This document shows, piece by piece, positions 5,537 to 14,831 of a stretch of DNA of 36,133 nt. The stretch's first letter is position 1. Every line of letters begins with the position of its first letter. Position numbers and translations under genes: made by a program. This stretch comes from a virus. The stretch is taken from IMG/VR virus record IMGVR_UViG_3300020185_001492, positions 1-36,133 of that record. The stretch is one strand, 5' to 3'. Under the pieces are notes generated by a model. It was not told the DNA's origin. It saw only the letters and a program-made list of their open reading frames with translations, and ran no database searches.

Positions 5537-8053
5537 ATGGATTTCTATACAAATGTCTGCCGAACCCGTGACAAAATTCTAATCACTGGGTATCAAGGAA
5601 ACAAAAAACAAAAACTATCGGTCTCATACAGACCAAAACATTTCGTACCTTCAAAGAAAGGTGACACTGCACATAGGTCATTAGACGGAAGACCACTTGA
5701 AGTTGTTGAACTCAACTCAATGGGTGGTGCAAGAAAGTTTAGAGAACAGTATGCAGGAACCCAAGGGTTTGAGATTCATGGATATGACCGATATATCTAT
5801 ACCTATATTGCAGATAAGTGGCCAACAGAAGTTGAATGGGACTACAACAAAGTTAAAATTGCAACACTTGACATTGAGTGTGAATCAGAAAATGGATTTC
5901 CCGAACCTTCCCTTGCACAAGAGAAAGTCAATGCAATAACAGTAAAACCATTTAGACACAATTCACACACATTTGGTATTGGTCGTTGGGACGAGTGTCC
6001 TAGTAATGTTGTTTACTATGAATGTAAAGACGAGGCACACTTACTAGAAGAGTTTATAAAACACTGGAGAAAGGCCTCTTACGATATCATTACAGGTTGG
6101 AATGTAGATTCATTTGATATCACTTATCTCTGTAATCGTATTGATAGATTATTTGGAGAAGACCAACACAAAAGATTATCTCCATGGAACATGTCTGATG
6201 TCAGAGAATACACTACACAAGGATATCAAAAGAATCAACAGTACACTTTATATGGAATCAATGTTATTGATTATATGGCAATGTACAAACAGAGAACCTT
6301 TGTCAATCAAGAATCGTATTCACTAAATCATATTTCACATGTTGAATTGGGTTCTGCAAAGTTAGACTATTCAGAACATGGTTCATTGCATGGATTGTAT
6401 AAGAATGATTACTCTAAGTATCTTGCATATAATGTACAGGACGTTGTTCTCGTAGAAGAACTAGAGGAGAAACTTGGACTTATGGAATTGACCATGACCA
6501 TGGCTTACGATGCAAAGTGTAATTACTCTGATACTTTTGGAATGGTAAAATATTGGGAAACTATTATATACAACTTCCTTAAGAAACAGAATATTCAAAC
6601 ACCACCACAAAGACTTAAACAACAGACTAAAACCCATTCTATTGTTGGTGCATATGTAAAGGAACCTCTCGTAGGTAAACATGATTGGGTTATGTCATTT
6701 GACTTGAACTCACTTTATCCACATTTAATTATGCAGTTCAATATCTCACCCGAGACAATGATTAAAGGTGGTGCAAGAATGGACGTTGACATTCAAAAAA
6801 TGTTAGACGGAGAGTCAGAGTTATCTTCATTGAAAAAGACTAACAGAACAGTTGCACCTAATGGAGTAATGTTTAGTAGAGAGAAACAAGGATTCCTTCC
6901 TGAACTTATGGAAACATTCTATGACGAACGTAAGATGTGGAAGAAGAAGATGATTGCATATCAACAAGAGAAAGAAGTTTGTAAAGAACCTAAACGAAAG
7001 AAAGAATTAGAGAGTCTTATCAAACGTGCATACAACAATCAACAGGTTAGAAAGATTGCACTTAACTCTGCATATGGGGCTCTTGCAAATCAATACTTTG
7101 CATTCTTTGACCCTAACCTTGCAGAAGGTATTACTATGTCGGGTCAGTATGTTATTAAGACTGCAGAAAAAACAATAAACAATTGGATGAACAATGTCCT
7201 TAAAACAGAAGAAGAAGATTATGTTATTGCAATGGATACAGATTCAGTTTACATAACTTTTGATAAACTAGTGTCACAAGTGTTTCCCGAAGACACCGAC
7301 AAAGACAAAATTATAAACTTCCTTGACACTATCGGAAGAGATAAAGTTGAGAATGTTTTATCAAAAGGGTATGACGAACTTGCAGAATACACTAACGCAT
7401 TCCAACAGAAGATGGAAATGGGTCGTGAAGTAATTGCAGACAGAGGTATTTGGACTGCAAAGAAAAGATATATTCTAAATGTATTTGATTCTGAAGGTGT
7501 AAGATATGAAACACCTAAACTTAAAATGATGGGTATTGAGACTGCAAAGTCTTCTACACCACAATGGGTCAGACAGAAACTTACAGACGCATTCAAAGTT
7601 GTTATGAATGGAACTGAACAAGAACTATGGGAGTTCGTAGAGACTGCACGAAAGGATTTTAGAAACCTTCCAGTAGAACAAATGTCTTCACCAAGAGGTT
7701 GTAATAATCTTGAACAGTATTCAGACCCAAACCATATATACAGTAAAGGGACACCCATACATGTTAGAGGTGCTTTACTTTACAATTATCAACTTAAGAA
7801 ACTAAACATAGATAAACGATATGAGAATATCCGAAGTGGAAACAAGATTCTCTTTACCTATCTTAAATTACCTAACAAGTTAAATGAGAATGTTATATCT
7901 TATTCAAATGTCTTGCCAAGAGAATTAGAATTACAGAACTATATTGATTACGACAAACAATTTGATAAATCATTTATAGAACCATTGACTGCAGTTATCA
8001 GTAAGATTGGTTGGAATACCGAACCAGTTGCAAGTCTAGATTCATTCTTCTAA
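5537..8053 (+). CDS. 43: DNA polymerase, family B, T4 gp43-like
   Basis: 838 residues (T4 gp43 is 898), the replicative polymerase with 3'-5' exonuclease. Exo I is TLDIECE with Asp112 and Glu114, the same numbers as in T4. Pol motif A is DLNSLYP (Asp389), motif B is KIALNSAYGALANQ, motif C is MDTDSVY (Asp567, Asp569). The C-terminus ASLDSFF fits a sliding-clamp (gp45) binding peptide. The N-terminus MDFYTNV is typical, so the ATG at 5537 is right even though it has no Shine-Dalgarno. A perfect sigma70 promoter abuts the start. The stop TAA is part of the late promoter of the next gene. Confidence 0.97.
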   Translation: MDFYTNVCRTRDKILITGYQGNKKQKLSVSYRPKHFVPSKKGDTAHRSLDGRPLEVVELNSMGGARKFREQYAGTQGFEIHGYDRYIYTYIADKWPTEVEWDYNKVKIATLDIECESENGFPEPSLAQEKVNAITVKPFRHNSHTFGIGRWDECPSNVVYYECKDEAHLLEEFIKHWRKASYDIITGWNVDSFDITYLCNRIDRLFGEDQHKRLSPWNMSDVREYTTQGYQKNQQYTLYGINVIDYMAMYKQRTFVNQESYSLNHISHVELGSAKLDYSEHGSLHGLYKNDYSKYLAYNVQDVVLVEELEEKLGLMELTMTMAYDAKCNYSDTFGMVKYWETIIYNFLKKQNIQTPPQRLKQQTKTHSIVGAYVKEPLVGKHDWVMSFDLNSLYPHLIMQFNISPETMIKGGARMDVDIQKMLDGESELSSLKKTNRTVAPNGVMFSREKQGFLPELMETFYDERKMWKKKMIAYQQEKEVCKEPKRKKELESLIKRAYNNQQVRKIALNSAYGALANQYFAFFDPNLAEGITMSGQYVIKTAEKTINNWMNNVLKTEEEDYVIAMDTDSVYITFDKLVSQVFPEDTDKDKIINFLDTIGRDKVENVLSKGYDELAEYTNAFQQKMEMGREVIADRGIWTAKKRYILNVFDSEGVRYETPKLKMMGIETAKSSTPQWVRQKLTDAFKVVMNGTEQELWEFVETARKDFRNLPVEQMSSPRGCNNLEQYSDPNHIYSKGTPIHVRGALLYNYQLKKLNIDKRYENIRSGNKILFTYLKLPNKLNENVISYSNVLPRELELQNYIDYDKQFDKSFIEPLTAVISKIGWNTEPVASLDSFF

Positions 8054-8056
8054 ATA
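8049..8056 (+). promoter_or_regulatory. Late promoter, 5 nt before the next ATG
   Basis: TCTAAATA, 7 of 8 matches to TATAAATA. Its TAA is the gp43 stop codon. Five nt (CAAGT) separate it from the ATG at 8062, so the expected late +1 is the A of that ATG. Confidence 0.6.
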
Positions 8057-8061
8057 CAAGT

Positions 8062-8781
8062 ATGAAAGCATTTGTTATTACAGTTGACCACCCAAAATCT
8101 CATGAGAGTGCTGATAAATGTATAGAGTCTTGTGCAAAACAAGGTATACATGTAGAGAAGTTTAATGCAATAACTCCTAAAGATAATCCTATGGATATCA
8201 TAAGAGACATTACAGGTAATACTAAACCTATGATGTTTGATAGAGAACCATTTCCCGAGAGAGTTGCGGCCTGTTTTGCTTCTCAACTTACACTATGGGA
8301 TAAGTGTTCAAAAGATGGTGAACCTTATCTCATATTAGAACATGACGCAGTATTAGAACTACCCTTCCCACATGACTTAGAGTTTGATAGGTGTATTACA
8401 CTTGGTAGACCTAGTTGGGGTACTCATTTAGATTCACCACAAACTTTATCAAAAAAATATAACGAAGGTGTTAATAAATTGAAAAGTCATTGTTTTATTG
8501 GCAATCATGCGATATTAATAAAACCCGAAGGTGCAAGAGATATTATAGAAGTAGCAGGAACAAGACCATTGGAACCTGCAGATACCTTTCTTTCAAATCA
8601 TTACTTCACATTTTTAGAAGAATATTTTCCATGGCCTTTTGTAGTTAGAGAAACATTTTCTATGATTCAAGGAGATGCAAGTGGAGAAGGTAAAGCAAAT
8701 ACACTTCATATAAAAAACAATATAGACTTATGGACATATGAGGTAATAGACCCCGATGAAAACATTCATAATAACGATTAA
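8062..8781 (+). CDS. GT25-like glycosyltransferase, copy 1
   Basis: 239 residues. The pattern MKAFVITVDHP, ERVAACFASQLTLWDKC and EPYLILEHDAVL matches glycosyltransferase family 25 (lipooligosaccharide galactosyltransferase type), where the acidic 'E-x-D-A' after the hydrophobic strand is the metal/nucleotide-sugar motif; here it is EHDA. FIGNHAILIKPEGA matches the later acceptor-side block. The start at 8062 is preferred to an upstream in-frame candidate inside gp43. Paralogous to the next gene. It could modify host surface sugars, virion proteins or DNA; the sequence does not say which. Confidence 0.78.
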   Translation: MKAFVITVDHPKSHESADKCIESCAKQGIHVEKFNAITPKDNPMDIIRDITGNTKPMMFDREPFPERVAACFASQLTLWDKCSKDGEPYLILEHDAVLELPFPHDLEFDRCITLGRPSWGTHLDSPQTLSKKYNEGVNKLKSHCFIGNHAILIKPEGARDIIEVAGTRPLEPADTFLSNHYFTFLEEYFPWPFVVRETFSMIQGDASGEGKANTLHIKNNIDLWTYEVIDPDENIHNND

Positions 8782-9496
8782 AGGACACCCTTTATCAGAA
8801 AAGGAATCTAGGGAGTGTATAGAATCTGCAAAAGGATTCTATAAACATGAGATAGAAGTCTTTGACGCAATCACACCTAAAGGTGGATATCATCATATTC
8901 TAGGTGACAGACAAAACATATTTAATAATTACCCTAGACCTGATAGAGTTGCGGCTTGTTTTGCATCACACTATCTATTATGGAAGAAGTGTATAGAACT
9001 AAATGAACCCATACTTATACTAGAACATGACGCAGAGTTTGTTAGTGAGTTTCCCGATATAGATTTTGATATGTGTTGTACATTTGGAGAACCCACATAC
9101 TATAGACCCGAACACATAGATTTTGATACACCTAAGTTAGACGGATTGAATACACTTACAGATAGGAATTTTTTAGGACACCATGCATATGCAATGAAAC
9201 CTGAAGCCGCAAAGATATTTGTAGAAGATTGTGACACTACCGTGTTAAGTCCTAATGATTTATGGATGACAAAGGAAAGATATCCATGGTTGCAAGAGTA
9301 TAGACCATTTCCAATAACTGCAAAGAAGAGTGCTTCTACAGTTCAAGATTATGTAGAAGTGGATATGAGTGTCTATGTGTCTGCAGATGATTTTCATTTT
9401 ACAAACGGAACACAAGAACAAAGAGATTTTTTAAACAAATATTATTCTCGTGCTAAGATAGGACAAGATTGGGCATTTGACCAAGTAGAAATATAA
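8756..9496 (+). CDS. GT25-like glycosyltransferase, copy 2
   Basis: 246 residues, a clear paralog of the preceding gene: DRVAACFASHYLLWKKC, EPILILEHDAEF and FLGHHAYAMKPEAA align with the same blocks. The two have diverged strongly outside these motifs, so they probably act on different acceptors or sugars. The ATG lies 26 nt inside the upstream gene, which indicates coupled translation. The C-terminal 40 residues (TNGTQEQRDFLNKYYSR and on) have no counterpart in copy 1. The stop TAA is inside the next late promoter. Confidence 0.78.
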   Translation: MKTFIITIKGHPLSEKESRECIESAKGFYKHEIEVFDAITPKGGYHHILGDRQNIFNNYPRPDRVAACFASHYLLWKKCIELNEPILILEHDAEFVSEFPDIDFDMCCTFGEPTYYRPEHIDFDTPKLDGLNTLTDRNFLGHHAYAMKPEAAKIFVEDCDTTVLSPNDLWMTKERYPWLQEYRPFPITAKKSASTVQDYVEVDMSVYVSADDFHFTNGTQEQRDFLNKYYSRAKIGQDWAFDQVEI

Positions 9497-9499
9497 ATA
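9492..9499 (+). promoter_or_regulatory. Late promoter, 5 nt before the iscA-like ATG
   Basis: Perfect TATAAATA whose TAA (9494-9496) is the upstream stop codon. Five nt (TTAAT) separate it from the ATG at 9505. Predicted +1 coincides with the start codon. Confidence 0.75.
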
Positions 9500-9504
9500 T
9501 TAAT

Positions 9505-9822
9505 ATGATTGAAGTCACCGATAACGCAATACAACAACTTATTAAAAAAGATGTTAAGTTTATAAGACTTGGGGTCACTGGTGGTGGTTGTGCAGGGTAT
9601 GAATACTTCATAGAAGACACTTCAGACTTTATTAACATATCAGATAAACTTGTAAGTTTTGGAAAGTTTACTGTAGTGTTAGACGAAATGTCAGTTCCTT
9701 ACTTAGAAGGGTCAACACTAGATTGGGTCAACGAAGGACTAAATGAATTTTTCAAAATTATAAACCCAAAGGAAGAATCAGTTTGTGGTTGTGGTGTTTC
9801 AGTGCAATTTAAAACTGTATAA
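9505..9822 (+). CDS. IscA/HesB-like A-type iron-sulfur carrier
   Basis: 105 residues, the usual size. The three cysteines of A-type carriers are present: GGGCAGYEY in the middle and VCGCGVS near the C-terminus. These proteins hold and pass on Fe-S clusters or iron. Such genes are known in marine T4-like phages. Possible clients in this genome include Fe-dependent enzymes, but no specific partner can be named. No Shine-Dalgarno precedes the ATG, in keeping with a leaderless late transcript. Confidence 0.88.
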   Translation: MIEVTDNAIQQLIKKDVKFIRLGVTGGGCAGYEYFIEDTSDFINISDKLVSFGKFTVVLDEMSVPYLEGSTLDWVNEGLNEFFKIINPKEESVCGCGVSVQFKTV

Positions 9823-9825
9823 ATA
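9818..9825 (+). promoter_or_regulatory. Late promoter, 5 nt before the nuclease ATG
   Basis: Perfect TATAAATA with the upstream stop TAA (9820-9822) inside. The 5-nt spacer ATACT leads to the ATG at 9831. Confidence 0.75.
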
Positions 9826-9830
9826 ATACT

Positions 9831-10292
9831 ATGTACGAATATAAAGTTAAAGTAGTGAAAGTTGTCGATGGTGATACAGTAGATGTAGATATCGATTTAG
9901 GTTTCGGTATGGTCTATAAAAAACAAAGAGTCCGAATGGTTGGAATCGATACGCCAGAATCTAGAACTAGAGACAAAGTAGAAAAACTATTTGGTAAAGC
10001 TTCTAAAAAACACTTAAAAAAATTACTAGAAGAATGTGAAAGTATATCACTTGTATCACATGACAAAGGTAAGTTCGGAAGAATCTTAGGGACACTATAT
10101 GCACATCATGTAGAAGGACACCCTGTATTCGGAAACAAAGTAGATATCAATACTCAAATGATTAAAGATTGTCATGCAGTAGTTTACAGTGGAGAGAATA
10201 AAGACTTGGTTGAACAACAACATTTAGATAACAGAAAATTTGTTATGGACAATGGATATGTGACTCAAGAGGAGATTGATAAGGTATCATGA
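9831..10292 (+). CDS. Thermonuclease (staphylococcal nuclease-like)
   Basis: 153 residues. The SNase fold motifs are in order: VKVVDGDTVDVDID (calcium-binding Asp), VRMVGIDTPESR with the catalytic Arg and Glu, and GKFGRILG with the second catalytic Arg. There is no signal peptide, so it acts inside the cell, for instance in host DNA or RNA breakdown. The C-terminal 40 residues (from DINTQMIKDCHAVVY) correspond to the family's last helix. The stop overlaps the next ATG (ATGA). Confidence 0.9.
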   Translation: MYEYKVKVVKVVDGDTVDVDIDLGFGMVYKKQRVRMVGIDTPESRTRDKVEKLFGKASKKHLKKLLEECESISLVSHDKGKFGRILGTLYAHHVEGHPVFGNKVDINTQMIKDCHAVVYSGENKDLVEQQHLDNRKFVMDNGYVTQEEIDKVS

Positions 10293-10441
10293 TTATTAGT
10301 GCATTAGACTGTTTCTACATAATATCAATTGCAAGTATTTTTGGTTTCATTATTATGATGGAAATGCAAATAAAACAAATCAAAACTATGATGGAAGAAC
10401 ACATTAAGTTTGACTGCATAGACGACCACAAAAAAGATTAA
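10289..10441 (+). CDS. Small single-pass membrane protein (50 aa)
   Basis: Starts [20 protein letters not shown] and ends in a charged tail with [15 protein letters not shown]. One hydrophobic helix spans about residues 8-25, followed by a cytoplasm-type charged helix. The ATG overlaps the upstream TGA (ATGA), good evidence for translation. Function unknown; a holin is possible by size but nothing specific supports it. The stop TAA opens the uvsX promoter element. Confidence 0.65.
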   Translation: MIISALDCFYIISIASIFGFIIMMEMQIKQIKTMMEEHIKFDCIDDHKKD

Positions 10442-10478
10442 AAAACCCCTTTACAAATAAGACACTTTTGTGTATACT
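10439..10478 (+). promoter_or_regulatory. Sigma70-like promoter for uvsX (A5C4 class)
   Basis: TTTACA (10450-10455), 17-nt spacer, TATACT (10473-10478), preceded by TAAAAAACCCC whose TAA is a stop codon. The -10 is the left arm of an inverted repeat TATACT-AGAT-AGTATA. The leader is about 28 nt and carries GAGG. Confidence 0.82.
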
Positions 10479-10512
10479 AGATAGTATATACATTTATGAG
10501 GAGTGTTTTATT

Positions 10513-11562
10513 ATGTCATTTATAAAAGATTTAGTTAAATCCAGTGGAAACGAATACGCAGGTATTGTTTCTGATGGTGTGCAGGCTGGAGATGTTGATT
10601 CGTTCATTGATACGGGTTCACATATCTTTAATGCACTTCTTAGTGGTTCACTATATGGTGGACTTCCTTCAAACAAAATTACTGCAATCGCAGGAGAATC
10701 AGCAACAGGAAAAACTTTCTTTGCACTAGGAATGTGTAAACAATTCTTAGAAGATAATCCTGATTCTGCAGTACTGTATTTTGAATCCGAATCTGCAATC
10801 AGTAAGGAAATGATTGAGTCGAGAGGAATTGATTCTTCTAGATTTGTTATTATCCCAGTTGTGACCGTGCAGGAGTTCAGAACACAGGCAATCAGTATAC
10901 TAGATAAGTATCTTGAAACTCCAAAAGACAAGAGACCACCTATGCTAATGTGTCTAGATTCCCTCGGTATGTTATCAACTACCAAAGAAATCGAAGACAC
11001 TGCAGACGGTAAAGAGACTAGAGACATGACTCGTGCCCAAGTTGTTAAGGGTGCATTCAGAGTTCTAACTCTTAAACTTGGTCGTGCAGGAGTTCCTATG
11101 ATTGTCACAAACCACACATATGATGTGATTGGTTCTATGTTCCCTCAAAAAGAAATGGGTGGTGGTAGTGGACTGAAGTATGCAGCTTCATCTATTATCT
11201 ATCTCTCAAAGAAAAAAGAGAAGGAAGGAACCGAAGTAATTGGAAATATAATCCATTGTAAGAATGCAAAGAGTAGACTTACAGTTGAGAATAGAGTAGT
11301 TGATGTAAGACTATCCTATGACAAAGGATTAGATAGATATTACGGATTACTAGATATGGCACTTGCATTCGGTATCTTTAAGAAATCGTCTACAAGAGTG
11401 GAACTACCAAATGGTAAAACAGAATTTGGTAAGACAATCAACAACAATCCTACAAAATACTTTACTGAAGAAGTAATGGCATTATTAGAGGACAAGGCAC
11501 AGGAATATTTCAAGTATGGCGAGACTAGAGACGACAATACTCAAGAATCTGATTCAGAGTAA
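10513..11562 (+). CDS. uvsX: UvsX recombinase, RecA-like
   Basis: 349 residues. RecA/RAD51-type strand-exchange ATPase for recombination-dependent replication and repair. Walker A is GESATGKT (residues 61-68), Walker B is [11 protein letters not shown], and the L2-like region is [24 protein letters not shown]. The C-terminus is acidic ([11 protein letters not shown]), as in UvsX, where it tunes DNA binding. The start at 10513 is chosen from GAGGAG at 10499-10504. It overlaps gp41 by 47 nt and sits between polymerase and helicase genes, the usual replication context. Confidence 0.95.
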   Translation: MSFIKDLVKSSGNEYAGIVSDGVQAGDVDSFIDTGSHIFNALLSGSLYGGLPSNKITAIAGESATGKTFFALGMCKQFLEDNPDSAVLYFESESAISKEMIESRGIDSSRFVIIPVVTVQEFRTQAISILDKYLETPKDKRPPMLMCLDSLGMLSTTKEIEDTADGKETRDMTRAQVVKGAFRVLTLKLGRAGVPMIVTNHTYDVIGSMFPQKEMGGGSGLKYAASSIIYLSKKKEKEGTEVIGNIIHCKNAKSRLTVENRVVDVRLSYDKGLDRYYGLLDMALAFGIFKKSSTRVELPNGKTEFGKTINNNPTKYFTEEVMALLEDKAQEYFKYGETRDDNTQESDSE

Positions 11563-12898
11563 TTCTTTTTCACGAAAAGTGCTTCCTTTCATTAAGGAAG
11601 AGTATTTCAACGAAATAGACGAACAGACTGTATTTAAAGAAGTATATTCATACTTTGACAAATACAATAAATCCCCAACTGTAGAGGCACTTCTCATTAA
11701 TCTAGACAATAGTACTACATTATCTGATAATATAGTGCAAGGGTCTAAGACAATTCTACAGAAAATGGGAACACCCGATGAAACTGCTGAAGAGTGGTTG
11801 GTAGACGAGACAGAGAAATGGTGCAAAGATAGAGCAATCTATATTGCAGTCATGGATTCTATCGAAGTGTTGGATGAAAAGTCTAAGAGGTCTAAAGGTG
11901 AGATACCCGAACTATTGAAAGATGCACTTTCCGTGTCCTTTGACACAAACATTGGACATGACCAAATTGAAGATTCAGACGCAAGGTTTGAGTTCTATCA
12001 TACGGAAGAAGAGAAGATTCCGTTTGACTTAGAATACTTCAACAAGATTACCAAAGGTGGTTTACCCAACAAGACTTTAAATATATGTCTTGCAGGAACT
12101 GGTGTTGGTAAGTCATTGTTTATGTGTCATATGGCTGGTGCAGGACTTCTGATGAACAAGAATGTATTGTACATTACACTTGAAATGTCAGAGGAAAGAA
12201 TTGCAGAAAGGATTGATGCAAACACATTAAACATTCCTATGAAAGATTTACCCGACTTATCTAAGAAACTCTTTGATAAGAAGATTGATAAAATTGCACA
12301 AAAGACTAAAGGTAAACTTATAATCAAAGAATATCCTACTGCATCTGCACATGTCGGTCACTTCAGACACTTACTACAAGAGTTGGAAATGAAGAAAGAT
12401 TTTAAACCCGATATGATATTCATTGACTATCTAAACATATGTGCAAGTGCAAGAGTAAAGCCAGGTGCTGGTGCAAACTCTTATACCCTTATTAAATCTA
12501 TTGCAGAAGAACTTAGAGGACTTGCAGTGGAGTTTGATGTACCTATTATGAGTGCAACCCAAACAACAAGAAGTGGATATGGTTCAACAGATGTAGAACT
12601 TACGGATACTTCAGAGTCCTTTGGATTACCTGCAACTGCAGACTTTATGTTTGCACTGATATCTTCTGAAGAACTAGAAGAGTTAGACCAAATGGTAGTG
12701 AAACAGTTAAAGAATAGATACAATGACCCAACCGTATTCAAAAGGTTTGTCATAGGTGTCGACAGAAGTCGTATGAAACTCTATGATTGTGAACAAGAAG
12801 CACAAGAAGAGTTGTATGAGAACACTACTGGTATTGATGATTCAATCCCTGTACATGACCGTGGAGGCAACACTAAATACAACGACTTCAAAATATAA
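11516..12898 (+). CDS. 41: Replicative DNA helicase, T4 gp41-like (DnaB family)
   Basis: 460 residues (T4 gp41 is 475). N-terminal helical domain to about residue 150, then the RecA-like motor: Walker A AGTGVGKS (193-200), [15 protein letters not shown], Walker [12 protein letters not shown], and [10 protein letters not shown] (sensor motif). Hexameric 5'-3' helicase that works with gp61 primase (28267). The start overlaps uvsX by 47 nt; [13 protein letters not shown] is a plausible gp41 N-terminus. The stop overlaps the next ATG by one base (TAATG). Confidence 0.95.
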   Translation: MARLETTILKNLIQSNSFSRKVLPFIKEEYFNEIDEQTVFKEVYSYFDKYNKSPTVEALLINLDNSTTLSDNIVQGSKTILQKMGTPDETAEEWLVDETEKWCKDRAIYIAVMDSIEVLDEKSKRSKGEIPELLKDALSVSFDTNIGHDQIEDSDARFEFYHTEEEKIPFDLEYFNKITKGGLPNKTLNICLAGTGVGKSLFMCHMAGAGLLMNKNVLYITLEMSEERIAERIDANTLNIPMKDLPDLSKKLFDKKIDKIAQKTKGKLIIKEYPTASAHVGHFRHLLQELEMKKDFKPDMIFIDYLNICASARVKPGAGANSYTLIKSIAEELRGLAVEFDVPIMSATQTTRSGYGSTDVELTDTSESFGLPATADFMFALISSEELEELDQMVVKQLKNRYNDPTVFKRFVIGVDRSRMKLYDCEQEAQEELYENTTGIDDSIPVHDRGGNTKYNDFKI

Positions 12899-13059
12899 TG
12901 AACAAGAAGACTTTACAACCTATCGAAGTGATTAATAAGATTCAAGAAAAAATAGAGCTCAAAAAGAAACTTAGAGATAACAAAGAAGATAAGAAGGCCA
13001 AAAAAGAATTAGTCAAGATTGATAAACAGTTAAAGAATAGTACACTCTCTAAGATATGA
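12898..13059 (+). CDS. Small basic helical protein (53 aa)
   Basis: Starts [20 protein letters not shown] and is almost entirely charged helix (KKKLRDNKEDKKAKKELVK). Linked at both ends: TAATG with gp41 and ATGA with the next gene, which supports it as a real gene. Its position after gp41 is suggestive of a helicase accessory factor, but there is no motif to back that. Confidence 0.62.
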   Translation: MNKKTLQPIEVINKIQEKIELKKKLRDNKEDKKAKKELVKIDKQLKNSTLSKI

Positions 13060-13679
13060 AAGTTCTACTATTAGGTACTGGTCGTTGTGGAACTTCTAGA
13101 CTTATTTGGGCATTGGGTGAACACTATAACATTCCGTTCACTTCCGAACCATTCAACTGGGATTATCAAAAAACTTCTAGACAAACAGAAGAGTATGTTG
13201 TATCCGATAATCATGCAATAAAATGTCTACCATGTTATCAACAATACATAGACCCCGAACTAAAAATACTTACACACGAGGAAGATGCAAGAGAAAGAAC
13301 CCTTTGGTTTATGGATTTAAGTTTAAAGTTTGATAAAGTAATCTTAATGACTAGAAAAGATTTATCACAAAGATTATTATCGGTTCTACATGCACAAAAA
13401 CATGGAACATGGTGGGAGAAGTACAACTTTAACCCTGTAGTCCTCACTGAAAAAGATAAACCAATTATAGACGATTTTTTCTATACAGAAAAGGTTATTA
13501 ATTCTATATCACAACAACTTGCAATACCCATAACATACATGGAAGATTTATATACTAAAGATATAGAAAAATCTAAGGAAACATGGTTATCCTTTACACA
13601 AGACTTTGAATATAAAGGAGACAACTTTATTGAAATATATGAAAAATTCTTCTCTTCAATGCATAAACAAAGAACTTAA
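13056..13679 (+). CDS. Sulfotransferase-like P-loop protein, copy 1
   Basis: 207 residues. MKVLLLGTGRCGTSRL is the N-terminal PAPS 5'-phosphate loop of the sulfotransferase superfamily; SEPFNWD follows, and VILMTRKDLSQRLLSVLHAQ matches the 3'-phosphate-binding block where R and S bind PAPS. Likely transfers sulfate to a sugar or a protein. The acceptor is unknown. A paralog lies at 14154. The start overlaps the upstream stop (ATGA). Confidence 0.7.
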   Translation: MKVLLLGTGRCGTSRLIWALGEHYNIPFTSEPFNWDYQKTSRQTEEYVVSDNHAIKCLPCYQQYIDPELKILTHEEDARERTLWFMDLSLKFDKVILMTRKDLSQRLLSVLHAQKHGTWWEKYNFNPVVLTEKDKPIIDDFFYTEKVINSISQQLAIPITYMEDLYTKDIEKSKETWLSFTQDFEYKGDNFIEIYEKFFSSMHKQRT

Positions 13680-13682
13680 ACT

Positions 13683-13690
13683 TATAAATA
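13683..13690 (+). promoter_or_regulatory. Late promoter with a short leader
   Basis: Perfect TATAAATA. Predicted start near 13696 gives a leader of about 16 nt containing CGGAG (13702-13706), 5 nt before the ATG at 13712. A conventional leadered late gene, unlike the leaderless ones. Confidence 0.75.
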
Positions 13691-13711
13691 AACATATAAT
13701 ACGGAGAAATT

Positions 13712-14134
13712 ATGCCTTATACAACAGACCAAATCGCAACTCAACAAGATGTTGTTGATACATTAAAAGAAGATATTAACTGGGTTAAAGATGTATCCTA
13801 CAATTTTGTAGGTAAAGGTACATTTGGCCATAGTTGGAATGGAACAAGAACTGCATTTTGGGCAGATTGGAGAACCAACAATCCAAATGCAACATTTAGT
13901 GGAAAACCTGAAGGTGTCACTGCACTTGCCATAGATGCTGAAATTGTAAATAGTGAATATGACGATAGTGGAACTACAAAGATACCAAGTGTCATTTATA
14001 ACTACTGGAATTGGGAAATGAACTCCGATGATGGATATGAGAATGGGGATTGGACTTCATGGATTTCTACAAAAGAATCAACTCTTACAACAGAGGAATC
14101 AACTCTTGCAACTATGCAAGCCGACCCTGCATAA
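13712..14134 (+). CDS. Late protein of unknown function, possibly virion-associated
   Basis: 140 residues, not recognised. Rich in Trp, Asn, Thr and Asp (FVGKGTFGHSWNGTRTAFW, YNYWNWEMNSDDGYENGDW), with helical ends; the composition suggests an exposed structural or fibre-type protein rather than an enzyme. A late promoter and a good ribosome site give strong late expression. A 21-nt duplication near the 3' end (14075-14112) encodes two ESTL-T/A repeats. It interrupts the pair of sulfotransferase genes, so it may be their substrate, which is only a guess. Confidence 0.65.
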   Translation: MPYTTDQIATQQDVVDTLKEDINWVKDVSYNFVGKGTFGHSWNGTRTAFWADWRTNNPNATFSGKPEGVTALAIDAEIVNSEYDDSGTTKIPSVIYNYWNWEMNSDDGYENGDWTSWISTKESTLTTEESTLATMQADPA

Positions 14135-14153
14135 TAGAATCTAAACTTATATT

Positions 14154-14792
14154 ATGAGAATTTTGATGATTGCCACGGGTAAGTGTGGTTCCAATTCATT
14201 AACAAATGCAATATCAGAAGACCACCATTTAACATGGGTAAATGAACCTTATAATGATTCAATGAATCATTCAGAAAGTCCTTATAGTATATCAGAGAAA
14301 CGTGAGTTAGTCAATTCTGATAATGTTATTGTAAAGTGTATAAATGGACTGTATCAACATTCTAACTCTAAAACTCAATCCCCCTATGATGATATAGAAA
14401 TACGAAATGAGTTCTTTAAGTCATTCTCTAAAACTTTTGATAAGGTAATCCTACTAGATAGAAGAAGTGAGTCTGATAGAATAATTTCAGTATTACATGC
14501 ACATCAAAATAATACTTGGAGTCAAAAAGAAAAGTATGAAATTAAAGATGTGGTTCTTAATAAACACTGGGCTCCATACTTAGAACACATTTGTCACCAA
14601 ACAGATTCAATCAATAAACTTTCAGACGACCTTGATTTACCTATATATCGTCTCGAAGATATTTGCACTAAAGACTATGAATTGTCAGAAAAAACTTATA
14701 ATAATATTATAGGAACTAAGAACTGTAAATTTTCATATCTGTATGAAACCTACTTCCACCCTACACATAAACAGGGTATTAAAATTACCTAA
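14154..14792 (+). CDS. Sulfotransferase-like P-loop protein, copy 2
   Basis: 212 residues, paralogous to the gene at 13056: MRILMIATGKCGSNSLTNAI is the PAPS loop, WVNEPYND aligns with the EPF block, and VILLDRRSESDRIISVLHAH aligns with the 3'-phosphate block. The remainder, including a common C-terminal YLYETYF / YEKFF pattern, is diverged. No clear promoter; a CTAAACTT sequence at 14141 is too weak to call. The stop TAA is inside the next late promoter. Confidence 0.68.
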   Translation: MRILMIATGKCGSNSLTNAISEDHHLTWVNEPYNDSMNHSESPYSISEKRELVNSDNVIVKCINGLYQHSNSKTQSPYDDIEIRNEFFKSFSKTFDKVILLDRRSESDRIISVLHAHQNNTWSQKEKYEIKDVVLNKHWAPYLEHICHQTDSINKLSDDLDLPIYRLEDICTKDYELSEKTYNNIIGTKNCKFSYLYETYFHPTHKQGIKIT

Positions 14793-14795
14793 ATA
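14788..14795 (+). promoter_or_regulatory. Late promoter upstream of the DUF6267-like gene
   Basis: CCTAAATA, with the upstream stop TAA (14790-14792) inside. It lies 36 nt before the ATG at 14832 and immediately ahead of a sigma70-like promoter, giving a tandem early/late arrangement. Confidence 0.5.
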
Positions 14796-14796
14796 G

Positions 14797-14825
14797 TAGA
14801 CAGGAACAGATTTTTCTGTTATAAT
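14797..14825 (+). promoter_or_regulatory. Sigma70-like promoter, predicted leaderless
   Basis: TAGACA (14797-14802), 17-nt spacer, TATAAT (14820-14825), then 6 nt to the ATG at 14832. No Shine-Dalgarno. The spacer holds an inverted repeat AACAGA-TTTT-TCTGTT (14805-14820), and the whole unit is flanked by ATAGTAG (14793-14799) and its complement CTACTAT (14827-14833). Confidence 0.78.
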
Positions 14826-14831
14826 ACTACT

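Noticed and set aside
7249-7758. 169-codon open frame on the minus strand
   Set aside because: Antisense to gp43 polymerase core; no independent evidence.
10494-11117. 207-codon open frame on the minus strand
   Set aside because: Antisense to uvsX, which has all expected motifs; Ser/Pro/Leu-rich as usual for an antisense shadow.
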